The position numbers were made by a program, and so were the translations under genes. A stretch of DNA of 64,000 nt from Rhopalosiphum padi (lineage: Eukaryota > Arthropoda > Insecta > Hemiptera > Aphididae). Below the pieces are notes generated by a model that saw nothing but the letters and a program-made list of their open reading frames with translations, made no database searches and was not told the DNA's origin. The stretch is taken from assembly GCF_020882245.1 (NCBI RefSeq), contig NC_083597.1, positions 1,584,581-1,648,580 of the forward strand, read 5' to 3'. Below are positions 35,221 to 49,175 of this stretch, one piece after another. Each line of letters starts with the position of its first letter. Position 1 is the stretch's first letter.

Positions 35221-36897
35221 ATGAAGTCCAGCGAAGTAGACGTGGTCAAGATGATCGATGCTAACAAAATGCGGAAGGAGAAAAAGTTGTCGGTAAGTTC
35301 TATCACTAGCAGTCCGGCTTCGGACTTGAAACCTCGAGTGGTGACTGTCAAGCAACATGATTCAAAAAAACTGTACACGCCGACTGCTAAAAAAGAAAAT
35401 ACAAAAAAAATTGTTCAAGATGCAACAAAGGAAATTCAAAACTGCAATGATAGTTCTGAATGGCGCCTAGATTTGAGTAAATCAGGATTGACCAAAGTGC
35501 CAATAACCATTAGGGATGCTACACAATTGACTGAATTGTATCTGTATGGTAATAAGTTGATCACTTTGCCGTCTGAAATTGGATGTCTGACCAACTTGCA
35601 GACTTTAGCACTCAGTGAAAACTCTCTGACCTGTCTACCGGATTCGCTAGCTAATCTTACTAGTCTTAAAGTCTTAGACCTAAGGCACAATAAACTTACT
35701 GAAGTACCAGATGTTGTCTATAAGTTGGATACATTAACTACACTGTTTTTGCGCTTCAATCGTATACGTACAGTGAGTGATGACATTAGTAAATTAGTCA
35801 ATCTAGTCATGCTCAGCTTACGAGAAAATAAAATTAAAGAACTGTCTTCTGGTATTGGTAAACTGGAAAGATTAATTACGTTTGATGTGTCACATAATCA
35901 TTTGGAACATTTACCAGAAGAGATAGGAAATTGTATACAATTGTCTACATTAGACCTTCAACATAATGAACTTGTCGACATTCCTGAAACTATTGGCAAT
36001 CTTACACTTCTGACACGTTTAGGGTTAAGATACAACAGATTGAAAATTTTACCGAATTCATTGAGTAATTGTAATCGAATGGATGAATTTAATGTAGAAG
36101 GTAACATGCTAAGTTGTTTGCCTGATGGTCTACTTGTTAACTTAAAAGAAATGAACAGTATAACACTTGCTAGAAATAGTTTCACTGCATATCCTACTGG
36201 AGGGCCTGCACAATTTATTGCTGTAGACTCAATTAATTTTGAACATAACAAAATTGATAAAATACCCTATGGAATATTTTCCAAAGCTAATTATCTAACA
36301 AAATTAAATATGAAAGACAATGCCTTGACATCACTGCCATTAGATGTTGGTTCTTGGACCAATATGGTAGAGCTAAATGTTGCAACAAACATGATTACCA
36401 AATTGCCTGATGACATACAATATCTTCAATCATTGGAGGTGTTGATCTTATCCAACAATCTATTAAAAAGACTGCCAGCTACCATAGGAAATCTTCAAAA
36501 ACTCAGAGTGCTTGATCTTGAAGAAAACAAACTAGAAACATTACCTCAGGAAATTGGTTATTTGCGAGAACTGCAAAAATTAATTTTACAATCAAACCAA
36601 TTGCTATCTCTACCTCGAGCAATTGGTCATCTCACAAACCTGGCATACCTTAGTGTCGGTGAAAACAAGCTCAGTACATTACCTGAAGAAATTGGTACAC
36701 TGGAAAATTTGGAGGCGCTTTACATTAATGACAACCAAAGTCTTCATCATTTGCCATTTGAACTTGCCTTGTGTTCCAAGTTGCAGTTGTTGGGAATTGA
36801 AAATTGTCCATTGAGTCAACTTGGAGATGCTGTCAAAGGAGGTCCATCTTTAGTAATGACTTATCTCAAGGTAAATGGCCCATACCGTACTCTGTGA
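35221..36897 (+). CDS. SHOC2: SHOC2/soc-2 (Sur-8) leucine-rich-repeat scaffold, intronless
   Basis: SHOC2 forms a holophosphatase with MRAS or another GTP-bound RAS and the catalytic subunit PP1C, which dephosphorylates RAF and promotes MAPK signalling. The 558-residue product (human 582) has a basic, disordered N-terminus to about residue 80, then about twenty leucine-rich repeats of 23 residues to about 540. Near-identity to SHOC2 is visible throughout: TQLTELYLYGNKL, NLQTLALSENSLT, VLDLRHNKL, LSLRENKIK, LPFELALCSKL and the C-terminal GPYR. The apparent donor near the end (CTCAAG|GTAAATG) is coding, because read-through restores the conserved C-terminus. There are no introns, unlike many animal orthologues. 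The N-terminal RVVTV has no aromatic residue at the place expected for a classical RVxF PP1 motif. Possible poly(A) signals are ATTAAA near 37249 and AATAAA at 37619. Confidence 0.96.
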   Translation: MKSSEVDVVKMIDANKMRKEKKLSVSSITSSPASDLKPRVVTVKQHDSKKLYTPTAKKENTKKIVQDATKEIQNCNDSSEWRLDLSKSGLTKVPITIRDATQLTELYLYGNKLITLPSEIGCLTNLQTLALSENSLTCLPDSLANLTSLKVLDLRHNKLTEVPDVVYKLDTLTTLFLRFNRIRTVSDDISKLVNLVMLSLRENKIKELSSGIGKLERLITFDVSHNHLEHLPEEIGNCIQLSTLDLQHNELVDIPETIGNLTLLTRLGLRYNRLKILPNSLSNCNRMDEFNVEGNMLSCLPDGLLVNLKEMNSITLARNSFTAYPTGGPAQFIAVDSINFEHNKIDKIPYGIFSKANYLTKLNMKDNALTSLPLDVGSWTNMVELNVATNMITKLPDDIQYLQSLEVLILSNNLLKRLPATIGNLQKLRVLDLEENKLETLPQEIGYLRELQKLILQSNQLLSLPRAIGHLTNLAYLSVGENKLSTLPEEIGTLENLEALYINDNQSLHHLPFELALCSKLQLLGIENCPLSQLGDAVKGGPSLVMTYLKVNGPYRTL

Positions 36898-38085
36898 AAT
36901 CTTTTAAACTGGTGTGGTATTTCCATTTGATATTTCTAACACAATATTGCAGTGAGCCTAATAGAAGTTTGTTAATATTTGTTATTGTGTTTAAAAGGTT
37001 TATTTTAACACAGATATTGAAACTATTTTAATGGATCACTAGTAATATTGTGAATTATACTCTGACTTCCATTATGAAACCAAGTAGGAAAAAATGTATT
37101 TTTAATTCTTGGGATTTTTGGTAGGAATAATATTATGTTCTTATAAGTTGCATCAAACATGCGTAAGTATTTGAAATCAGAGGTGTTAATAATTTCTTTC
37201 TAGAGAAATTATTTTAAGATGAGAGTTTATAAATAATTGATATGTTTTATTAAATAATTTTTCAAGAAATATTTATTAAACAATACATAATAGGTATATA
37301 GGTACCTATTTTATTTGTATACAATAATATTATAACTTAAACTAAAGTATGTATTAAACATTAAGTTAAAATTTTTATTCGTTAATGATGAATGTATGGA
37401 CTTGACCGATTATTTTCAGTATTTTATTAATTAAATTTAATAACTTTATATAAGCATTCGATAAATAGCAATTTTGGAAGTACAGTTAAATATAACTACC
37501 TATTCTATATGTTGTCACAATTTATTTAGAGTTAAACACATTTATCAAAAGATAAATACTTAGATAATACATTATGCTTTAATTAATAATAATTATTCTT
37601 ATACTTAAAATTTTAAATAATAAATTGTCAGTATATTTACATAGATTTATATTTCATAATACAAAAAAAAAAATTTACAATTATGCGAGTTTTAGCATTT
37701 AAGATGATAATATTGATTCCATGATATTTCATTATAAACTCTCATCAGATTCTGAAATTTGATATCGTATTTTAGATAATGCGTATTTTGTATCATAAAG
37801 TTATTAAAATTATTTACTGAACTACTAGACAATTCAATATAAAATAAACTTTATAACGATATCTATTGTTTTATTCAGCATGTCAACTGGAAATTTCACC
37901 ACAGTCCCGAAATTGTATTTAAACCATGAATATCAGTGTGTTAAATACAAATTCATTAATTTGTTTTTATTTATTCATAATAGGCAAATGTATAGTGTAT
38001 TATTTAATATTTGTTTTAATTGAAAATTATAAATGTATATGTATTTTATGTATGTATAATATACATATATTACGTATGTGTACAT

Positions 38086-38109
38086 TATATATATATATAT
38101 ATATATATA
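38086..38109. repeat. (TA)n microsatellite
   Basis: About twelve TA units in an otherwise AT-rich stretch after SHOC2. Confidence 0.9.
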
Positions 38110-39243
38110 ATTATTTCAACTGTTGATAAAAAATAACGTAATATTATTTTTGTGTGATAATTATTATATTATGTTAATGTTAAAAAAAAAATTGAAAACT
38201 AATTTATTTGAAAACAGTTCTCATATAAATATTATGATTACAATTTTATGACATAATATCTATTGGTTATTGATTAACCTATATAGTATTAACGTGTAAT
38301 CATAATAAAATACGAGTAAGTTGTATTAGAAACATTAAAGTTCTTAGATTGGTACTTGTGTCAAAATCCACCTTTTGAGCTTGTACTACTTATAAAATTG
38401 TTTTTGTCATTATTTGTGCAATATAATGAATTTTATTTTAAACTCAATTTTGTTTTTTATACTATTCACCTAACTGCTCTTTTTTAAATCATGGACATTT
38501 TTGTCAAGAGGTATAAAATAATATATAAAAAGTTTATTTATTTATTTTACTTAAATAAATAAGTTCAATGCGTTTTTCTTTTTTGACCTGAAAAATTATT
38601 GCCCTATATTGTGCGTCTATATCGTAGATTACGACGATATTATGATATAGATATATCATTTCACAATTTAAGATTGGTCGACCAGTTTCCTCGTTGACAA
38701 TCATGTACAGCAGTTCTATTGTTGTACTTGCCTATATACGTGCCGTATACGGATTGACAGTTTGACACATAATTTTTGACCAAGGAAACTATGATCATTT
38801 GCTTTCAGTCCAAATCCTACAGGACTTTCCTAGCTGATTGGAAAAAACATCATAACTTCATGATTCATTTTTATTGTGTAAAAATATTATGAATACTATC
38901 GATTCTTAATTTTTTTAATTGTATATTTAAAACACAGTATATAATATGTACTCTTATATATTATAATATACACAAATTTGTTGTGTACCTAATTTGTAAT
39001 GATTAATATATAAGTACAAGATATATGTGTTTATACTTTATATCTTTATTGATATTATTAATTTATATATGTATATATATATATGTATTGTTGTAATCAT
39101 GTACATCGCGACAGTGTGCGAGAATCTCACATCACCATACTCATATGTACACTTCGAATACCAACCATCACCTTCGTTCTCGATTACCCATTTTAAATTA
39201 TGATTATTAGTTAAATTTTCAGCTTCCTATCAATTTTTTTAAC

Positions 39244-39481
39244 AGACAACGATCGGCTAGTGATGGCCTGTTTGGCTGTCTAGTCCGCTCTTTCTTCCTT
39301 TTTCCCACGACGCATTACGGACAAAAAAAACATAGTATGTTGTGTACCAAATTGTAATTTTCATCACCCCGGAGTAGCGATGCGATAAAACTATCCTCGG
39401 CGACGTCTGTTGGGAAGAACAATAATGCGAGAGATCATTGAACATTTGAACATCGACTGGTGTCTTGTCATTTGGTTAAGG
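39244..39481 (+). other. Candidate exon island downstream of SHOC2
   Basis: A GC-richer block begins after CAATTTTTTTAACAG and ends at GGTTAAG|GTTAGT. One frame from the acceptor is open for about 38 codons (QRSASDGLFGCLVRSFF) and then stops. No family is recognised. It could be a terminal coding exon, an untranslated exon or chance. Confidence 0.25.
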
Positions 39482-42400
39482 TTAGTGTTTATTAGTATAT
39501 TTATTAGTTATGATACTATCACGTATGTATGTATTATTATTATCATCATATTATTACCGATTATTACCCATTATTAACGTGGACCAATTTCCTCAATACA
39601 CACAGTTAAATAACTCAATAATACTGTTAAAACTGTTAAAACTGAGTTATAGCTATGTAAATGTAAAATGTTAAATCTTTAAATTCCCATAACTCACTTT
39701 ATATAATTAAAATATTAATAAAAGTCTTAGTGATATCCTAAGTAATATTCTTACCTTTAAGTTTGATACTATTATTATAGGTCAATTGATTCTAATATTA
39801 AAGTTAACAGCATAAAATGATTCTGCTGAACTCGACTCGTAAGTTTGTGTACGATACTACGATGTCTTCTTAATGCAACGAAATAAATGTAAAATAAAAA
39901 AAAAATTTTTCCGACCGTTTTACGAGTAGGTACTCATGTTTTTCTACTACCAAGCAATGTATATAAATCACGTAGGAAATATAAATATGTAAGTACAGAA
40001 ATGCGACGTTTTGACGTCTGCAGGTTGATTTTGTTATACACATGCTGCTGCAGTTATAGTCTCATAACCGCTTTAATACACGAACCGAAAAGCCAATTAA
40101 ATACATGGTTTTATATTATAGGTAGGTATGTATTATGTAATGGTAGTACTTTGACGTAGTACTTCATAGTATTTTGAGTTTTGACGCTCATTAGTTTTAG
40201 CAGTAGGCATTTTTAATTTTGAACTGTTTATTCAACGATATATTTCAATTTATATGTATTTTTTAATCCATAATTACGTGAATTACATTTTATTTACGAT
40301 TAATCAGCTCTATAGTAAAATGAAAAAAAATATTGAAAATACTATACATAATAATTTTTGTTCAATCGTTCTATGTTAATAATTAAACGATTTTTAAACT
40401 TATTATTTATGGCGTTGCAATGTTTCATAATAAAGACTATAGAGGAGTCATCCTTTTAATAATAAACACGCTCATTATCTTGGATTGTAAAACCATTTAT
40501 TTTAAATAATTTAAAATCATAATAAAACAATGTTTTTGAAAAAAATATAATTTCACTACCTTTTATTGTTATAATTTTAACTTTAGGAAATAACATACAT
40601 GTAATATTCCTAAGCATATTACTTTTCTAAAAATATCGATGCTTAAAAATTTAATTTTAATTTTTAGTGAGTAGAAGTAGGTACTTATCTATGTTTTGAT
40701 GAATATTAGTAATATTACAGAAAAATGGCATAGACCATATGAAATTGTTTAAACTTGTAAGCTTCATTAGATTCTTTACCATGTAGAATTGCAAGTTGTA
40801 GGTACATATATTACAAGACATCCACACGGAAAGAAAAGCATAATAAGTATACATTTTATTCGCGTTTTCTTTGTTTTAAACTACGCAAAATTATTTATAA
40901 TTGACTTTTTATGATAACTGATAACTATTAAAAATTTACTTTTGCTTGGGTAATTTATATTTAATTGTTTTCTCCCTGATCGCATACGATTTCATGATGT
41001 TGTTGAACGAAAGTGCATACAATTCGTACCTCTAAATCACTATATATATATTATTATAATATATAATAAGTAGGTAGGTAATCAATAATCATTGAATAGA
41101 AATAAGAATTAGGAATGTTTCTCTGCTGTATAGTAATTTTCTATTTTATCTCGTTATTGAGCAGGTTAAAAAATAAATAAAAAATGTGACTATTTGTTTT
41201 CGGTATTGTTTAATTACTGTAAAACAACATGCCGATTTAATTTTTTGACTTAAAATTATAATGAGTTGTAAACACGCTAATTTTTAGGTTTAAACGAAAC
41301 TATTATGATCTTATATTGAAACTTAAATATTTTGTCAAGTAAAATAGTTATATTTATTAGTTTATTACTATACGTCATTGTGTGCTCCAATAAAATCTAT
41401 AAAGTGATGACCCTACGATATATCTCCGTGGTAAATATAAATAAATATAAAATATTTAAATACTGGGTAGTATTAAACATAACACTTTAAGAAGATTCCA
41501 ATTTAAAAATATAAATTTCCAAATAAAAACCGTATCACAATGTTTTGATACGGACATTTTTGGATGTACTGTATAATAATTATGTAACTAAGTTATTATT
41601 ATATATATTTGTTTCTTTATTTATTTATTTTATTCAGAACTTTATTATTCGGGTTTAGGGTCACCCTGAATATTTAATAGAATTATATATAGGTATATGT
41701 ATAATAAAATATTTGGTTTTGAGGGTTAATTTTGGATGTTTTATCGTTTGCATTATTCGACCAAGACCTGCTTGTGGCTGTGAGATTTTTTTAAAATTAA
41801 TTCGAGTTTTGGGTTGACGTGGGTTTGGGATCCCGGTAAAAACACAAAAAGCACATCGTTGCATATAAAATATATGATAACTGATAAGGAATAATATGTT
41901 TAATAATAAATGATAATAATCAACTGAATTTATAGTAACCTATGTATAGATATAGATTACCTGCTATAGCTTATAAGTTAATTAAGCACGTATTCTATAA
42001 TATAGTGTTTGAACTGTTTGAAGTCACAAAAACGTGAAATATTGGATTTTATTTTTGAACACAAATATTGATGATAAAACTGCTGCGGTTGCATGCTGTT
42101 ATAATTAGTTTTTGTTTTTGATTATTTATAGTAAAATTAAAATAATTTTTTTTTGAAAATTACACATTATTGACGACGTTTTAATGATGATTAATATTTA
42201 TAGCTATTATCATAACTATAAAAAATATAAAAATGTTATTGACAGTACAAACTAATAAGAAAACTATACACGTTTTATTTATAATTAAATTATATTAAAT
42301 TTAATATTTAAATATGATACTTATATCTTATATAATGAAATATCCTTTTAAAATATTTATACTTTGCGTCAGTGCAGTGTTTTTATTGAAAATTTGAAAT

Positions 42401-42582
42401 ATTATCATTAATGTTTCATTTGTTTATTGTTATTATTTTTAATACATTAAAATTAATAAATTAAATATATCAAAATATTAATGTATTAAAATACACACAA
42501 AATTATATACAAAAATATTTAAAAAAAGTATTTTCAAGAAGTTCCATCGCTGGATGGATTCTTCGCTCAAGTCATCAGTCCC

Positions 42583-42610
42583 TTTTATTTTATTTTATTT
42601 TATTTTTATT
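42583..42610. repeat. (TTTTA)n tract
   Basis: Five tandem TTTTA units follow a small hairpin (TTCCATCGCTGGATGGATT). The - strand text GGGACTGATGACTTGAGC just beside it resembles 3' ends of some insect retroposons, so this may be a LINE relic; not certain. Confidence 0.6.
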
Positions 42611-45600
42611 ATATTCCTATCTTATCAACACTTATACTCATTGTAAAAAATAATATATTTACAGATTGTATAATAAAACAAATTAAAAAAAAAAAAAAGT
42701 ATTCTAATTCTAGGTTTATATAGACTTTTCAATGCTAAAACAATATTTTACTGTTTGTAGATACGTAGATTAGTATGCATAAAATCTAAATAAAAAAAGT
42801 GTAGATTTATTTTTAACAAAAACAAAAACTAAATTATAAAAACAAAATAAAAATGAATCATACAAATTTGAATAATTTTTTTTTGTCCTCGAGTAGCCAG
42901 ATACGATCGGGTCATATAGTTAGATAGTTTTAGGTTGCTTTATATGGCCTTCTATATAAAACTATAAAATACAGAACGAAAAAGTTTTATACATAATATT
43001 ATGACAAAAATACAGATTTCGAAACCAGAAATGTACAGTCGATAAAAAATACTGATTGTAGAATGCAGAAACATACTTAACTACTTAAGAGTGATTACTT
43101 ATTTAAGTAAAAATTGGCCAAACTAGTAATAGTTATTAAAATTTTTGTTAAATAAAATATAATGTGCTACATGTAAAATAGAAGGTTTGTGGCTCATATA
43201 TAGTTAATTCTAATAAACATTCAACGGTCCGTACAAAATATAGAGTTGGCTTTTTGAATTTTTAAAAATATACCGTACAAAGGTACCACCGGATTACCTA
43301 TTAGATAATAATGAATAGAAACATTAAATACATCATTAATTACAATCGTAATTAATATGTTTTTATTATTTTAACTCGCATAAAAAGTATACATTTTTAT
43401 TGTTCATTAATAATAATTCATTATATTATTACAGATTTAAATTTTGAACTGAATACCATTATATAAATGCCATTAGGAATGCACTCGAGGACTGGAAAAA
43501 AATACGTTAAACCTATAATACATTTATCAGATTTCATATTTCTGTATTTTGTCAGAAATATAGTCGTCGGATTGTTACAACTGGATTTACGGGGGTTGTG
43601 TGCACTTACATACAAAATTATCTGAATACGTATATTTATGTATAGTGATTTAATATACTTTAACCGTCTAACTCAAATCGTATTTCGTTTATAATAATAT
43701 CTTGAATTATTGTATTTAGCTCAATACAATCTAAATATTCCACGAAAGAAAATAACTAGAAGTATGAAAATAATCAAAGTAATTTTGTTATGAGATTTAT
43801 AAGAAAACATAAAATACTTGATACTGGACAAACACCGACAATAACAAACAAAATGATCCTTTGATTTTAACTTTCTATAGTCAAAATTCTTAAGCAGAAG
43901 TTTATTCTTACTCATGAATTAACAGAATCCTATTCCAAAATTAATATAAAAGTAATTCGCTAGTCATATAATTTTAATATCAATATAGACTGTCTTTAAT
44001 ATTCAACAAAACAAAATATTAAAGTATAAACATAGTCTTGAGATATATATATGTAACTAATATGTAAGTATATAATGTATACGTAAATTCCGAACTCAAA
44101 CTATTATTTTGTCTATTATTATTATGTTTTAATAATTTTTTAATTTTTTTTTTTTTTTAATAGTTTTACATATAAATATTAGATATTAAAAATTATATAA
44201 CGTTTTATATTATAGATTCTGAGTGGAGCAATGAATATATTACAATCATAAGTATTTTGTAGTAAAAAATGTATAAAATCTTCAATTTTTATAGCAAAGG
44301 TTTGTAATAAAATGTTTCTCATAAATAAAGTCTATATTGTAACTAAAAAACTTAACGAATATACAAACACGATTAATTTTTATGAACATATGAAATTCAA
44401 ATTTAGATGAAATTACATAATATTTTAACAATAGATAACAACTATTTTGTTCTAATTCAAAAACATTATTCGCGGGAACTTAAAACTTTTGTCTTTAAAT
44501 TTTATTATACACAACGAAATTTTTTAAAATATGTAGACAAATTTAAGATATCATTCTAGATAGTTTTATATCATGAACCCATTCAGACTGTTTTACGGTA
44601 AGATGGTATATTGATTTAAAGGTTAAAACAATTATATAATATCATATTAATATAACTATATATATTATTATAATCAATTAATACTAATAATATATTAAGC
44701 TCAATGTTTTTGGAAATCAACTTATCGTAATAACAACTATACACTTGATAAATTATTTTAATATTATAACAATAAACAAATCTTGAAATATGCTAAGTGA
44801 TGTAGACTGACAGGTAATAAATTATTGAATTTAAATTTAACACATCCATTACAATGATCTATTCGAAACCTATTGTACAGCAGAATGGTACCCACTTATT
44901 CAACTTTTAAAATTAGCTTATAATGCTAGTTTTATTGAAGAGTTTAATTTGTTCATGGTTTAATAGCGTCATTAACATCATTGAGTGTCTTTGCTGTGTA
45001 GGGTGACACGTTCAGGCTCACGCGTATTGATGAACATTTTGTACATTCTTATGACAAGTGTATTACTCTTAGAGCTTTTCAGCGTCTGTCATATACTGGT
45101 TGATATTCTTTAATAATTAAGTAGGCGCGTATCAGTCGTTAGGAAGGTATGTTCAATTTATTCTGATACGAGTGATATTATTATAAACCAGTAAATCGGG
45201 ATGCATCAAATTATTGATGTATTAAAATTGCATATACAAAGCGCCGTCTTACAAAAATAAATTGTATAACACTGTTAACTAAAATTATTTGGTAATAAAT
45301 GCATTAGTATTATTAATGTAGTTAATTTCATTAAAATATTATAGTTTCAATGTCATAGTATGATTGATAGAATCAACGAAATGAAATAGTATATTTTTTT
45401 TATTTTTAATACTAAGAAAATAGTATACATATTATTTTTATTTGTTACTATTTAGTATTTACTTTACAGCAATATTTTAGTGTTCTAATAGATACCTATC
45501 TATATAACTTAATATTGATTTTTATATTTTATTATTGTATCATATTATGAACTCAAATTTATAATCTATTTCTAAAAGCTTCTAAATATTTACCATTGTA

Positions 45601-48225
45601 TTTATTGATATGGCTACCTAAATTATAGACATTTTAATATTTAATAATTGTCTTAGCGTCGTATAATAATATAAATACTTAAAAAAGCTTGAATAAAATA
45701 ACTATTAGTTTTTTATTAGCATTTTGTTTTTTGTTAAAATATATCCTATATTACAACGGATATCAGACTGTTTAATCCATAGTTATAAATTTTAAAAGTA
45801 ACGTTTTTATAAAAGCATAATGTTTATTATTTAAGTTATTTAAAAAAAGTATTTTTTCTAAAGTAATACATTTACTATAAATAATGCATGTATTGATTCA
45901 ATATTATAAATACTAAAATACTTATAAGTAAAATTACAGCACTATTATTTTTGTGCAAACAAATAATATAACAATTCATTGATATTTGATATTTCCAATA
46001 ATTATTGTAATCATGTTTACTTGGAAAACGCGTTATCTAAAATTGAATAGTATATTATACAAAGTATACAGAGACAAAAATTCAAGATCTTATAGTGTAC
46101 ATAAATGTTAATTATTAGGATCTTATACGTTAGTAGGTACATCACGTTCGTCAATTGATCATTATACCTTCTACTCTCAGTAACTTGAACCTTGATATCT
46201 TAAATATAATAAATTCTCCTTCAAAGATCACACATTTAATTAGATTTTGATATCACAAAATTAGTAATAAACTAAGAACTAACGTTTTTTCTCCGCTTGA
46301 ACTTCAAGTTACCGTCAGTCTGCTGTATTATTTATTTATAATTAATTTTATTTGTTTTTGATATAGATATAGGTATATACTAAATAGTATGCGCTATATA
46401 CAATTTATGTACTATTATTATAAAGGTTATAAGTGACTTAACAGCATATTATATTGAACTCGGTGGCTATTTCTATAGTTAAAAAGTTATCAAGTTATAT
46501 TTATCCATATAATGATATGGATCAAAATGTTTAGGATATAAATTGATTGGTTTTTAAATTTTTAATGCAGATAGAGCGGGAGATTATGAGTATAAGAAAA
46601 AAAGCAATAAAAGAAATTTTACCAGTGTGGTTACAATGATCAATATAAAAACCTAAGTACAGTAATTATTTACTCGTCCACAAAAGGTAATGGTTTTTTT
46701 CTTAAGACCAAGTTGTGACATATCATCAAATATGAGTAGTTTAATTAATGGATAGGACACTGAAATATTATTATATTTCATATGTTTAAAGTCGCGTTCT
46801 GAGGGAGGAAGTAAAAGGGAAAGAACTGAGACCTAGTGTCTATCATTATTTTTTTGGACAAGTAAATGTATCTTATTGTTACTGGTAAAAATACTTGCCT
46901 TTTGGAACACTGATAAAAATACCGATTAGTAGTCTTCATATATATATATTTTTAATAAGTAAAATATTAGTATATATATATAGAGAGAGAGATAGAGTTA
47001 TTTACCACGCACAAACTATTTTCCTTCAGTTATTCAAAAATAAATCTGATTTTAAAATTTTATATTTAAAGACCACATTTTTGAATAGTTGAGATACCAT
47101 AAATGAAGGGGCTCTGATGATACCAACTTATATTTTTCAAATGAAAATTACTCCTTTTTACCTTAAACTATTATTATTATTTATAAATTATCGTAGATAT
47201 ACACTTTACTTTTTTTTTATATACTTTTTTAATTCTTGTATTATATATGATTTTTTTATTTATAAATTATGAGAAATATTGTGTTAAATTTTCAAACCTT
47301 TTGACCTATGGTAATTTTATTTATAAATATTTATAGACAAAATTTCAAAGGTCTATAATTAACGCAAAAAAGTCAAAATATTTTATACAGAAAATGCTTA
47401 TAGAAACATTTGATCAAAATTTCAAGTATTTAATGTTATTCGTTTTCGAAAATTATTTATTATTGCCATTTTAATGTTTTTTTTTTATTTTTGACATCCC
47501 AAAATATCAAATAAATTTTCTTTCATAAAAGACATTAGATATTTTTTACTGGTTAAAAGAGTGATAACATAACTAACAACTGAAAATTAAAAAAAAAAAC
47601 CATTCAACAATCATATTTGTAAAATATTAAAACCAATGCATTTATCGGTCTGCTAGAAATCTAATAATCTGATTCTCATTTGAACAACAAAAGTTTATAT
47701 TACTGCAGAAAACTTCGTAAATGATACAAAAAATCCCAAATATTCAAAACTATTGTGTTTTGGAGATTTTTTAGGGTAATTCAATCCGGGTCCTAAATTA
47801 TAATATTATACATGATGAATTGAAAATAAAATAATAATTTATATGTGAGTGACAATGAAGATTTTATGTGAAACGTACTTAAAATTATAACGGTCATTTT
47901 CAAAGTCAAAGTAATTTTGGAAATGGTTAACTATACATTACATTCATGTATTTGGTAACGATCTGGACATTTTTCGCATGCAGCATTGTATATTATAGTA
48001 TATAGGGTGCTAGTGATGACGCTTTTTAGTAAACACGGTTGTATAAACACTATAAACACTGTATATTATTTCGTTTGTATAATTTCGATCAAACGAGTAC
48101 CTACAAGGGAACGACGTTTCGTCTGGCAATTAATATAATATGGTACGACACGAACGGCCGACTCGGCAAAGCATTCAGGTTTATACGGTATTAGACACGT
48201 CACGTAAATATACGCAATGTATATA

Positions 48226-49175
48226 GGGTGATTCACAAAGTAGTTTTAATACATTATTTTTCCTTTAACATTGATTTTCTCCAAATTTTGATTCATGGAA
48301 TTTTTAAATACATTTATACAGTAAATTCGCGGTATAATGAAGTTCCGTTATAACAAACATCTTGTTATAACGAACAAAACTACCATTTTCTTAAACATAT
48401 CGTGACATAATACGAATATCGATGTATCGAAGTGATTTCTAAGTATGAAAAACTTTTTTTCGGTCCCTTAAAAATCGTTTTATTAGGAGTTGATTATACA
48501 GTATTACACTTAATAAAGTCATATTTTAAAATACTAATAGATTTTGTACTTAAAATTTAAAGAATCATGCTTTATAGCGATACCAATATTTTTTCTTTAA
48601 ATGAAAATAAACTTTTTACTCTTAACTTTTAGGCAGATTATTTTTTTTTTTATGTTGATTTATTTAAATTAGAAATTGTATGATTAATTTCTGAGATATT
48701 AAAATATGTATTTAATTATAGCCCATAAAAAATATTTTATAAAAAGATAAAATTTAGTATAATACTTAATTTAATAATAAGTACCTATTTTTTGTTATAC
48801 TTGGTAAATTTAACAAATTATAAAATGTTGATAGATTAATATTTATAACTTTAATTTTCAAATCATCATAGCTTTCATAGTTTCAAACCAATTCATATTC
48901 AAACCTCTTAAACTGCTTGTGAAAATTTCAAGTTTAGATACATCAAAGATCGAAATCATAGGCTAAACAATTTTTCAAAAAATGCGATGATTCTCATTTG
49001 AAAAAAAGAAATTGGTGTTTCGTCATAGTATACTCTTTCAATTGTATAGAATATCTTGGTATTTAAATATAGGGTCATTAAGATTCCAAAATACTCAAAC
49101 ATTTTGAAAATCAAAATTTAAATAAATAAATTATTAAAGGGAAAAAGTGAGCGTACGTGCTTTGTAAATCATTAT
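48226..49175. mobile_element. Fold-back element, copy 1 (TATA-flanked)
   Basis: The left end GGGTGATTCACAAAG follows TATA. The right arm, read inverted, begins ATGATTTACAAAG and keeps pace with the left arm through TTTTTCC-TTTAA and AAATTTTGATT. The two halves are thus inverted copies with drift. Between them lies CAGTAAATTCGCGGTATAA (48321) and GTTATAACGAAC, resembling a pogo-type end, perhaps nested. No coding capacity. The right boundary is approximate. Confidence 0.6.

Larger units (their letters stand above)
36898..48220. other. AT-rich stretch, no gene supported
   Basis: No host gene recognised. GC-richer patches at about 38,590-38,860, 39,100-39,480 and 44,950-45,210 have short open frames without recognised homology. 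The patch at 39,100-39,480 is preceded by a strong acceptor (ATTTTTTTAACAG) and followed by AAG|GTTAGT, so it could be an exon of an untranslated transcript. Simple repeats at 38086-38109 and 42583-42610. Confidence 0.5.

Noticed and set aside
36871..37031. Donor-like CAAG|GTAAAT at the end of SHOC2, suggesting a further exon
   Set aside because: Reading through restores the conserved GPYR C-terminus of SHOC2 and a stop at the expected length.
44950..45210. GC-richer island with a short - strand frame ending in a stop (SLNVSPYTAKTLND)
   Set aside because: The frame is only about 25 codons, has no convincing acceptor and no recognised homology.
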